Shown here one piece after another: positions 57,411 to 64,000 of a stretch of 64,000 nt of DNA. Every line of letters starts with the position of its first letter. Position 1 is the stretch's first letter. The stretch covers positions 1-64,000 of the forward strand of contig CAVEOA010000010.1 in NCBI GenBank assembly GCA_963617205.1, given 5' to 3'. The notes under the pieces were generated by a model that was given only the letters and a program-made list of their open reading frames with translations, was not told where the DNA came from and made no database searches. The position numbers and the translations under genes were made by a program. The DNA is from UBA11524 sp963617205 (GTDB lineage: Bacteria > Bacillota > Clostridia > Christensenellales > Aristaeellaceae).

Positions 57411-57477
57411 CGTTTCTGTTTCCTTTCCTAAGCCGCTCCTCAGCACCGCCGAATTGCGCGGCGCCTTCAATTTCGCA

Positions 57478-58371
57478 TCAGCTCGCCGTCACAGCGCCGC
57501 TCATCTGACCACTGATCAGGTACTTGCCCATGAAGATGTAGAGCACCAGCACCGGCAGCGCCAGAATCAGGGAGCCTGCCATCTGGACGTTGAACTCCGC
57601 CGCCATGGTGCCGGCAAGCTCGTTCAGGGCGATGGTCGCGGGCTTTGAATCGTAGCCGCCGAGCACCAGCGCGAAGAGCATCTCGTTCCAAATGGACGTG
57701 CACTGGAAGACAAAGACCGTAATGGTTGCGATTTTCGTGTTCGGGACGACAATCTTGCGGTAAATCTGCCACACGCCGTTGCCGTCAATCATCGCCTGAC
57801 GAATCAGCGCGTCCGGCACGTCGGCGTAATAGCCGCGCATCATGACCGTGCACATCGGCATACCGAAGACCGTATGCACCAGCACCAGACCCCAGACATT
57901 GTCATAGAGGTCGAGCGCGTTGATCGTCTGCAAAAGGGGAATCAGGATCGCCTGGAAGGGCAGGTACGTCGCCGCGACCAGCGCGATGAAGAAGACGTTG
58001 TTCAGCTTGAACCTCCACTTGCTCAGGCCGTAGGCGCAGATGGAGCCGAGGAAGACCGAGCCCAGCGCGCCGAAGATTGTCACGAACAGCGATGTCATCA
58101 GCGGCAAGCCCAGCTCCTCCATGGCGCTCGCGTAGCCCTCAAGCGTCCATTCGGAAGGCGGCGTAATGGGGGTTGTGGTCATGACCTCGGTGTTTGTCTT
58201 GAAGGAGGTCATCACCGTGCCCCAGAAGGGCAGCATGTAGAACACCAGAAAGACGACCATGATGAGATAATACACGATATGCAGCACCGTCATGTGCCAC
58301 TTCGGCTTGACCCGAACGGTCTGAGCCTGCTGAGCGGCCTTGCTGCGTTCAATGCTCGCATTGTTTTGCAT
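57478..58371 (-). CDS. CUT1 sugar ABC permease (MalG type)
   Basis: 297 residues, six membrane helices. N-terminal cytoplasmic stretch, first helix YYLIMVVFLVFYMLPFWGTV, a periplasm-side-type loop, and the EAA coupling segment DALIRQAMIDGNGVWQIYRKIVVP near residue 195. The C-terminal GKYLISGQMSGAVT is typical of MalG-like subunits. It pairs with the permease encoded 4 nt upstream to import an oligosaccharide delivered by the binding protein at 61554-62921. Confidence 0.94.
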   Translation of the reverse strand: MQNNASIERSKAAQQAQTVRVKPKWHMTVLHIVYYLIMVVFLVFYMLPFWGTVMTSFKTNTEVMTTTPITPPSEWTLEGYASAMEELGLPLMTSLFVTIFGALGSVFLGSICAYGLSKWRFKLNNVFFIALVAATYLPFQAILIPLLQTINALDLYDNVWGLVLVHTVFGMPMCTVMMRGYYADVPDALIRQAMIDGNGVWQIYRKIVVPNTKIATITVFVFQCTSIWNEMLFALVLGGYDSKPATIALNELAGTMAAEFNVQMAGSLILALPVLVLYIFMGKYLISGQMSGAVTAS

Positions 58372-58375
58372 ACCG

Positions 58376-59410
58376 TCACTTCCTCCTGTTCGTCCAATAT
58401 GTCAGCGGCAGAATCAGCACAAGCACCAGCGCCAGCAGGAAGCAGCTGATTGCCGCAGAGTATGCGAAGTTATTGCTCTGGAAGGCCTCGTTGTACATCC
58501 AGATCGGCAGCGTCCACGCGGACGAGGTCGTGTAGCCGACAAGGGAGACGATGAAATCGAACGAGCGCAGCGCGTACATCGCCAGAATGGTGATGCAGGA
58601 GCCCATCGCGCCCTTGAGCTGCGGAATGATCAGCTTCATGTAGATGCGGGGCATATACGCGCCGTCCAGCTTTGCCGCGTTGATGATGTTCGTCGGGACG
58701 TTCTTGATTGCCGCGAGGAAAATCACCGCGACATAGCCCGAGAACTGCCAGACCATGGCAATGATGACCGACAGCATAATCGTGTTGTTCGACGACGCCC
58801 ACATCAGGTGTCCGCTCTTCATCGCTGCCGAAACATCCACGCCCAGAATCTGCAGGAAGGAGTTCAGCACGCCGCCGGACGGACGATACATGTAAGCCCA
58901 GACCGTGCCGGTTACGACGAAGGACAGCGCGAAGGGCAGCAGAATCAGCGTGCGGAAGACCGCCGTGCCGCGCAGCCCCTGATCCATGATCAGCGCCAGA
59001 CCGAGCCCCAGCAGCAGGCACAGCGGAATCAGGCAGAACAGCAGCAGCGTGTTCCTGAGCGCCGGCCAGAAGGTGTCGCTGGTGAACATTTTGACGTAGT
59101 TGCCGAAGCCGCCCCAGCCGTAGCTGGCTTCCAGCTCGCCGGCCTGCCAGTCCGAAACGGACACCCACAGGTTCCAGCCAAGGGAAACGTAAACAAAGTA
59201 AATCAGCAGCGCCGCCGGAATGCAGAGCCAGATCAGCGGATGACGGTCGAAGAATTTGGTGACCGGCGCCGTCACCGCCGGCGCAAAGCGCTTCAGCAGC
59301 AGCTGATACGCGAGGATCAGGGCGACAAGCACCATGCAGACGATCCAGAACGTATCGTTGGAGAAGGTCATGTAACCAAGGTTATAAAAGAATTCCGATA
59401 TTGTTTCCAT
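58376..59410 (-). CDS. CUT1 sugar ABC permease (MalF type)
   Basis: 344 residues with seven to eight membrane helices. An unusual N-terminal helix (DTFWIVCMVLVALILAYQLLL) precedes the standard six. The EAA segment NIINAAKLDGAYMPRIYMKLIIP lies near residue 265. It forms the import channel with the MalG-type subunit encoded next. ATG at 59410 follows GGAGGG; an upstream extension has no ribosome site. A stem-loop at 59454-59490 separates it from the GH3 gene upstream. Confidence 0.92.
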   Translation of the reverse strand: METISEFFYNLGYMTFSNDTFWIVCMVLVALILAYQLLLKRFAPAVTAPVTKFFDRHPLIWLCIPAALLIYFVYVSLGWNLWVSVSDWQAGELEASYGWGGFGNYVKMFTSDTFWPALRNTLLLFCLIPLCLLLGLGLALIMDQGLRGTAVFRTLILLPFALSFVVTGTVWAYMYRPSGGVLNSFLQILGVDVSAAMKSGHLMWASSNNTIMLSVIIAMVWQFSGYVAVIFLAAIKNVPTNIINAAKLDGAYMPRIYMKLIIPQLKGAMGSCITILAMYALRSFDFIVSLVGYTTSSAWTLPIWMYNEAFQSNNFAYSAAISCFLLALVLVLILPLTYWTNRRK

Positions 59411-59453
59411 AGGCAGTCCCTCCATCAGCAATTGGGACAGACAGGAGATAGAC

Positions 59454-59490
59454 GGGGAAGAAGCTTCCTGTCCCGGGAAGCTCCCTCCCC
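59454..59490 (-). other. Intercistronic stem-loop in sugar ABC operon
   Basis: Arms GGGGAAGAAGCTTCC and GGGAAGCTCCCTCCCC (a few mismatches) with a short loop and no U-run. It lies between the GH3 gene and the permease genes. Such stems often lower expression of permeases relative to the binding protein by partial termination or RNA protection. Confidence 0.55.
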
Positions 59491-59572
59491 GCGTTTTGAG
59501 AGGAGGCAATTATTGGAGGCGATTCCGAATTTCGGAGCTCGCAGTGCTAACGGTCTGTCCCCTGCCTATTCG

Positions 59573-61564
59573 TTATTCAGCCGTATCGTAGCTCAGACCC
59601 CAGCCGTAGTCGTACAGCGGGTTCTCAAGGTCAAAGGAGACGTCGCCTTCCTGATTGTTGACGGATTCCATGTCGCGGGGGAACTGAATCGGCGTCTTGC
59701 CGGTCGGGTTGTTGATGCCAAAGAGGGTCTCGGCGATGGCGATGCCGCCCTGAGAGCCCGGATAGTAGGCTTCGAGGATGGCCTTCGTGTTCTCATCGCA
59801 CCAGGTCAGGATGTAGGGACGGCCGCCGGTCACAACCGTGACGACAGGCTTGCCGCTTGCCACAGCCGTTTCAAGGATTTCCTGCTGGCTCGCGGTGATC
59901 TCCAGCGTGTCATAGCCCCACGGCGGATCGTGCTGGTAGCTCGGCTCGCCGACGGACACGATGATGACATCCGCATCCTGTGCCAGCTCCGCAATGCGCG
60001 TCACGTCCTCCGCCTCGTAGATGACGGTGGTCTTATCGCCGGCGTATTCCGCGATAGCGTCAGCAATCGTCAGCCCTTCCTGCTGAGAGGACCAGCCGCC
60101 GACCAGGGAGTCCATATCGCCGGCACGCGGGCCGCAGACCAGAATCGTCTGCTCCGCATTCGCGTCCAGCGGCAGGATGCCGTCGTTCTTGAGCAGCGTC
60201 ATTGCCTTTTCAGCCGCTTCAAGGTTCACCGCCTGATTTTCTTCGTTGCCGACGTAGGACACGGCGTACTCAACGTCGCAGTAGGGATTCTCGAACATGC
60301 CCATCTGGAACTTCACCAAAACGATGCGCGTCGCGGCGGCCGTCAGGATGTCCTCGTCAATCTTGCCCTCGTTGTAGTACTGCTCCATGTAGTCGATCAG
60401 CTTGATGCTCTCGCCGCCGATGCCGTCAACGCGGCTCTGGGTGACGCCGATCAGGATGGCTTCCTCATCGGAGATTTCTTCGCCGGTCATGGTGCCCAGC
60501 GCTTCCTGAATGGCCCAGATCATGCCCCAGTCGGTCTGGATGATGCCTTCAAAGCCGAGCTCGTCGCGCAGCAGATCCTGCAGCGTCGCCTTGGAGCCGA
60601 TGGCGGAGTTTTCCATATCCAGTGCCAGCGGCACGGAATAGTAGGGCATGATGGCGGCAACATTCGCTTCGAGCGCCGCGATGTAGGGCTTCAGATGCGT
60701 TTGCAGGGTTTCGTCGGTGGACACGATGGGAGAGGTGTCCTTGCCGTCCATCTGCGGACCTGCGCCGGGGAAGTGCTTCATGCAGGCAACGATGGAGCCG
60801 GTGTTCAGACCGTCGCGGCCGTTCTGGAATGCGACAACCTGCGCAACCGTCATCTGCGTCACAAGGTCAGGGTCTTCGCCGAACGTCTCCATGACGCGGC
60901 CCCAGCGGGGTTCGGAGGCGATGTCCGCTTCCGGAGAAAGCGTCATGCGCACGCCGATGGCCAGATGCTCCTCGCGGGCGATTTCAGCCAGCTTCGTGAC
61001 CAGCTCCTCGTCGCGGGTGGCAGCCAGCGCCAGATTATGCGGGGTAACGGTCGCGCCGGTGACATAGCTCAGGCCGTGCACGGAGTCCATGGACACCAGC
61101 ACCGGAACGCCGAGGCGGGAGGCTTCCGCGTATTCCTGAATGGTGTTCATCGTCGTGGCGGCGGCTTCAACGCTGTTCAGCTCGCGGATGAGCAGCATGC
61201 CGATGCCCTCGGTGTTGCACCACTTCTCCAGATAGGAGGGAATCTTGCCGTCAGAACGCGGCAGGAAGGTCGGATGCTGCATCTGCGCAATCTTCTCGCG
61301 GACAGTCATCTGAGCAACAAGGTCGGCGGCACGCGTTTCCGCGTCCTCGCGCCAGTCCTCGTAAACGTCCAGCGTGCCGTTGCCGTTCAGGTCGATGAAC
61401 TGATAGCCATCCACCTCGATGATGGACTTTGAATGGGGGTTCAGGGTCGGCTGCTCATACGCTGCCGTATCCTCGGCGAACGCAAGGCCGGTCATCATCG
61501 TGCCGCACAGGGCAACCGATGCCGCCAGCGCCGCGCCGCGCTTGAGCCACTGCTTAATCAACAA
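59573..61564 (-). CDS. Secreted GH3 glycosidase (two-domain)
   Basis: 663 residues with signal peptide (cleavage near AFA-E). EF-hand-like DLNGNGTLDVYEDWR near residue 58, TIM barrel with MKHFPGAGPQMDG near 260 and nucleophile in GIIQTDWGMIW near residue 345, sandwich domain with AEKAMTLLKNDGILPLD near 455 and PSYQHDPPWGYDTLEI. The start is TTG at 61564, 9 nt after AGGAG; it overlaps the end of the binding-protein gene by 11 nt, so expression is coupled to it. Likely beta-glucosidase/beta-glucan exohydrolase type; the WGYD motif region recalls the acid/base loop of such enzymes. Confidence 0.92.
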   Translation of the reverse strand: MLIKQWLKRGAALAASVALCGTMMTGLAFAEDTAAYEQPTLNPHSKSIIEVDGYQFIDLNGNGTLDVYEDWREDAETRAADLVAQMTVREKIAQMQHPTFLPRSDGKIPSYLEKWCNTEGIGMLLIRELNSVEAAATTMNTIQEYAEASRLGVPVLVSMDSVHGLSYVTGATVTPHNLALAATRDEELVTKLAEIAREEHLAIGVRMTLSPEADIASEPRWGRVMETFGEDPDLVTQMTVAQVVAFQNGRDGLNTGSIVACMKHFPGAGPQMDGKDTSPIVSTDETLQTHLKPYIAALEANVAAIMPYYSVPLALDMENSAIGSKATLQDLLRDELGFEGIIQTDWGMIWAIQEALGTMTGEEISDEEAILIGVTQSRVDGIGGESIKLIDYMEQYYNEGKIDEDILTAAATRIVLVKFQMGMFENPYCDVEYAVSYVGNEENQAVNLEAAEKAMTLLKNDGILPLDANAEQTILVCGPRAGDMDSLVGGWSSQQEGLTIADAIAEYAGDKTTVIYEAEDVTRIAELAQDADVIIVSVGEPSYQHDPPWGYDTLEITASQQEILETAVASGKPVVTVVTGGRPYILTWCDENTKAILEAYYPGSQGGIAIAETLFGINNPTGKTPIQFPRDMESVNNQEGDVSFDLENPLYDYGWGLSYDTAE

Positions 61565-62921
61565 TGTTCCAGTCTCCTTTCACGCCTGCTTCCTTGAGGA
61601 TGTTGACAATCTTGTTTGCGAAATATGCCGCGTCATGGTCTGTCGAGGTGGCGAACTCCTGCACCTGCGTCTGCAGGCTCGTGGATGCGCTCCATGGCAG
61701 CGCCGTGCCGTGGGTGAAGCTGGGATAAACCTTCGTCGTCTCAGCTGTCAGCTCGTTCTTGAACTTGAGGGTCAGCTCGCAGTAAATGTCGTCGGGGGTA
61801 TCGTTGTAGGGGGAGATGGACTCCTTGAGCTGGGAGAACGCGACCTGCACCTCCGGCGTGGACACGTTGTACGCCCAGCGCACGCCGCCCTCGACGTCCG
61901 CAGAGTCATTGGACACGACGAAGCCGTCAACATTCATGCCGAACCAGCCGTCGGTGCCGGGGAAGGTGAACACGCCGTAGTCCACGCCGTAAACCTGATC
62001 CATGCTGGTCATCAGCGGCTGCATCCACGCGCCCATGATCTGCATGGCGTAGGTGCCGGCAACGACCTGACCGGAGGTTTCATACCAGTCGCGGCTGGAA
62101 TGGTCGGGCGCGACGTAATCCATCATGCGGGCGTAGGTGGAAAGCACCTCGGTCACCCTGTCAACGTCGTAGATGCCGTTGATGAAGTCCTCATAGAGCT
62201 GCGGGTCGGTGCCGATCATGATGTCCTCGAACACCTGACATGCCGGCCAGCCCTTGCGGTCGCCCAGATCCAGCGGATACTCGCCGTCAGGCATGACCGC
62301 CGCAAGCTGTTCGCAGATGGACCAGAACTCGTCCCACGTGATGTTCTCGTGATCCGGAATTTCGACGCCGTACTTCTCGAACACGTGGATGTTGTAGAAG
62401 ATGACGTTGGTCTTGTGGATGCCGATCGGGATAATGTACTTGTTGCCGTCAGACGCGGTGCACAGGTCCTCGATGCCGGGCAGCGCGCGCTCGGACAGCT
62501 TCGCATAGTCCCAGACCTGATTCAGGTTCAGCAGCAGGTTGGAGGACAGGTAAGGCTCAATCTCCTGACCGGGATGCGCCTGGAACGTTTCCGGGCTCTT
62601 GCCGGCCTGTTGGAGCACCTTGACCTTCATCACCATGGCGCCGCCTGCACCGCCGGGGATGGCGTTCGACTTTGCCTTGATGTTGGTGAACACATTGGAG
62701 AAGCCGTCAACCACGCTCTCGATGGCGTCCTTCTCGCCGCCTGCCGTCCACCAGTGGTAGACGTTGACGGTGCCCTTCGCCGCGGTGTCCTCGATAATCG
62801 CGGGGAGATCCATGTCATCCGCGCTCTTCTTCTCTCGCTTTGCGGCAAATGCGGTGCCGGTCAGTGCGGTCAGCGCCAGCACGCCGGTCAGCAGCATCGC
62901 TCCGATTCTCTTCAGCTTCAT
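61554..62921 (-). CDS. Sugar ABC transporter solute-binding protein
   Basis: 455 residues. Signal peptide (GVLALTALTGTAFA-A) followed by a type I SBP fold: VNVYHWWTAGGEKDAIESVVDGF near residue 52, IPIGIHKTNVIFYNIHVFEKYG near 170, and AGTYAMQIMGAWMQPLM near 295. Such proteins deliver oligosaccharides to CUT1 permeases. No lipobox cysteine is visible after the hydrophobic stretch, which is unusual for a Gram-positive binding protein; it may be retained otherwise or released. Six nt after the CBM9-like gene and overlapping the GH3 gene. Confidence 0.92.
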   Translation of the reverse strand: MKLKRIGAMLLTGVLALTALTGTAFAAKREKKSADDMDLPAIIEDTAAKGTVNVYHWWTAGGEKDAIESVVDGFSNVFTNIKAKSNAIPGGAGGAMVMKVKVLQQAGKSPETFQAHPGQEIEPYLSSNLLLNLNQVWDYAKLSERALPGIEDLCTASDGNKYIIPIGIHKTNVIFYNIHVFEKYGVEIPDHENITWDEFWSICEQLAAVMPDGEYPLDLGDRKGWPACQVFEDIMIGTDPQLYEDFINGIYDVDRVTEVLSTYARMMDYVAPDHSSRDWYETSGQVVAGTYAMQIMGAWMQPLMTSMDQVYGVDYGVFTFPGTDGWFGMNVDGFVVSNDSADVEGGVRWAYNVSTPEVQVAFSQLKESISPYNDTPDDIYCELTLKFKNELTAETTKVYPSFTHGTALPWSASTSLQTQVQEFATSTDHDAAYFANKIVNILKEAGVKGDWNIVD

Positions 62922-62927
62922 CTTGTA

Positions 62928-63746
62928 TTATTCCTCCACAAGGGTCAGCGTGCCCCACAGGCTGGGATTCTCGTCGACATTGTGCATGGTGGGCTTGCGG
63001 TCCTTGCCGGTCAGCCCGGCGGTGAGCTGCATGCGCAGGCTGTGGATGCCGGGGCAGGGCAGGTCAACGTCGAGGATGGAGAAGTCGAAGCCGAGCTTCA
63101 TGCCGGCAGCGGGCGTCAGCTGAGCGATGTCGTCATTGGCGAGGTTGTGCAGGGGCAGCTTGCTCTCCCAGATGATGCCGCCGTCAATCTTCACGATGGC
63201 CGCCTCATAGTCGTCGAACACCAGCTCATCGCCGTATTCGCCTGCCGTCTCCCAGCCCTTGTTGTCCGCCACCATGTCGCGGTCAACGTAGGTGAAGAAG
63301 TCGTAGCTGTTGTTGAAGGAGTCCGCGGACAGCACGATGCGCCAGTCGGTCGCTTCGTAGGCGGTGCGGGACGCGTCAGCATCGGGGTTCGTGCTCAGGA
63401 ACATGATTACGGCGTCGAGCTCGTCAAGCGGGAAGCCTTCGCGGTAAACCAGCGGCGTGTCGTCGAGAATCTTCATGGCAATGTAGAGGTTTTCCTCATC
63501 CCACATCGCATAGACTTCAACGGAGCAGTCCGCTTCGCCGTCCCAGTGTTCAATCTGGTCGGTGATCTGGCCCTCGGTGTTGATCTTCACGCAGCGGGTC
63601 GTGTCCCAGTCGGAGAGGTCGCCGTCTATCACGACGTCCTTCGCCTTGGGGGCTTCGAGGTTCACGCTGTCGTTGTACGCCAATGCGGGCACGGTCAGGC
63701 TCAGCATAAGCACCAGAGACAGAAGCAGGGTCATCATTTTTTTCAT
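62928..63746 (-). CDS. Secreted CBM9-like protein, first gene of sugar ABC operon
   Basis: 272 residues with signal peptide (LLLSLVLMLSLTVPALAYN). CBM9/DOMON-like fold: VVIDGDLSDWDTT near residue 35, YAMWDEENLYIAMKILDDTPL, and the terminal ENPSLWGTLTLVEE. It is homologous to 41646-42434. It has no enzyme domain; as the first gene before the binding protein it may capture glycan ends at the surface for the GH3 enzymes and transporter. ATG at 63746 has GGAGG 9 nt upstream. Confidence 0.85.
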   Translation of the reverse strand: MKKMMTLLLSLVLMLSLTVPALAYNDSVNLEAPKAKDVVIDGDLSDWDTTRCVKINTEGQITDQIEHWDGEADCSVEVYAMWDEENLYIAMKILDDTPLVYREGFPLDELDAVIMFLSTNPDADASRTAYEATDWRIVLSADSFNNSYDFFTYVDRDMVADNKGWETAGEYGDELVFDDYEAAIVKIDGGIIWESKLPLHNLANDDIAQLTPAAGMKLGFDFSILDVDLPCPGIHSLRMQLTAGLTGKDRKPTMHNVDENPSLWGTLTLVEE

Positions 63747-63810
63747 CGGGGGTATCCTCCTTCTCTTCGCGGGGAGCCTTATTATGTTCCACCGCATTCT
63801 TTTCAATGCT

Positions 63811-63838
63811 ATTGTACTCGATTGTGAAAAAAATCGAG
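63811..63838 (-). promoter_or_regulatory. Putative promoter and inverted repeat of sugar ABC operon
   Basis: On the minus strand a -10 TACAAT (63811-63816) is preceded directly by the inverted repeat CTCGAT...ATCGAG (63817-63838, 10-nt loop). The repeat occupies the spacer and -35 positions, and no -35 consensus is visible. This fits regulator-dependent transcription. Confidence 0.5.
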
Positions 63839-63892
63839 CGATAAGATTTAAAACGCCTCGTGGCAAAAAACCAACATACCGGGCATAACTAT

Positions 63893-63906
63893 GAAAATCC
63901 GGCACA
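63893..63906. promoter_or_regulatory. Shared motif GAAAATCCGGCACA
   Basis: Differs from 46118-46131 at one position. It lies about 150 bp upstream of the CBM9-like start, between the minus-strand operon and a plus-strand promoter at the window edge. Similarity extends about 25 nt beyond the motif. Confidence 0.55.
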
Positions 63907-63973
63907 ACCGGCTGGAATATCGTTCACTATGCCGTTTTTTTCTCCCCCTTTCTTCCCCTAATGACTTCCATTA

Positions 63974-63982
63974 TGCTATAAT
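63974..63982 (+). promoter_or_regulatory. Extended -10 promoter pointing out of the window
   Basis: TGCTATAAT (TG-N-TATAAT) with no clear -35, the same form as the regulator promoter at 46176-46184. It should drive a plus-strand gene beyond position 64000, possibly another regulator. Confidence 0.5.
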
Positions 63983-64000
63983 TTTCGCAAGCCTCCCCTC

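Overview
The window looks like a chromosomal segment of a GC-rich, anaerobic, Gram-positive gut-type member of Clostridia (Bacillota). The basis is: RNase Y, Smc and RsmG; a PerR, rubrerythrin and superoxide reductase stress module; a Dlt-type cell-surface esterification operon; sigma-A promoters with 17-bp spacers; AGGAGG ribosome sites; Sec signal peptides without outer-membrane machinery; and many secreted glycoside hydrolases. The assignment to class is an inference from gene content. I see no rRNA, tRNA, CRISPR array, phage gene or transposase gene.

Layout from left to right. 1-3279 (minus): a four-gene operon (membrane-anchored methyltransferase, ketopantoate-reductase-like protein, alpha/beta hydrolase, polytopic membrane protein) behind a clear promoter, a folded leader and a palindromic operator. 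3558-5601 (minus): rubrerythrin, desulfoferrodoxin, a QueD-like protein with a zinc ribbon, and PerR, behind an operator palindrome. 5895-8918 (minus): cytoplasmic GH2 beta-galactosidase. 9084-9575: promoter and terminator enclosing about 450 nt without a credible ORF (candidate ncRNA or leader), then RNase Y. 11372-12754: a 19-bp tandem array of GAA-triloop hairpins, then a SARP-like regulator fused to a degenerate GGDEF-like region. 12783-13721 (minus): a P-loop-less NTPase_1-like protein and a Gly-rich membrane peptide. 14100-19954 (plus): a circularly permuted secreted GH3, a secreted protein of unknown function and an NCS2/AzgA-like permease.

20009-20372 carries MITE-like inverted repeats. 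20519-27489 (plus): Fe-alcohol dehydrogenase, two DUF218 proteins, RsmG, then Smc. 27621-33328 (minus): a lipoprotein tyrosine phosphatase, a small secreted protein with a cystatin-like QxVxG motif, an EamA transporter with a YitT protein, and SerC-SerA. 33484-33773 holds short hairpins and a 75-bp duplication. 33838-38665 (minus): MoxR, DUF58 and transglutaminase operon, split by an intergenic repeat. 38847-47728: secreted GH3, CBM9-like protein, secreted GH2 and a divergent YesN-type response regulator. 47784-48189: a dense cluster of the inverted repeats.

48190-54026 (minus): a Dlt-like operon with carrier protein, adenylation enzyme, MBOAT acyltransferase, SGNH protein and a second adenylation enzyme. 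The second enzyme lacks the Asp that normally holds the substrate amino group. This is the best candidate for an unusual system. 54155-63746 (minus): a sugar-import locus in transcription order CBM9-like protein, solute-binding protein, GH3, two CUT1 permeases, GH3 and an MsmX-type ATPase.

The genes fit a saccharolytic lifestyle: extracellular GH2 and GH3 enzymes trim oligosaccharides, CBM9-like proteins may hold them at the surface, the CUT1 transporter imports products, and the cytoplasmic GH2 finishes hydrolysis. A 14-bp motif (GAAAATCCGGYACA-like) occurs upstream of both CBM9-like genes and between the response regulator and the secreted GH2, so one regulator may link the two polysaccharide loci.
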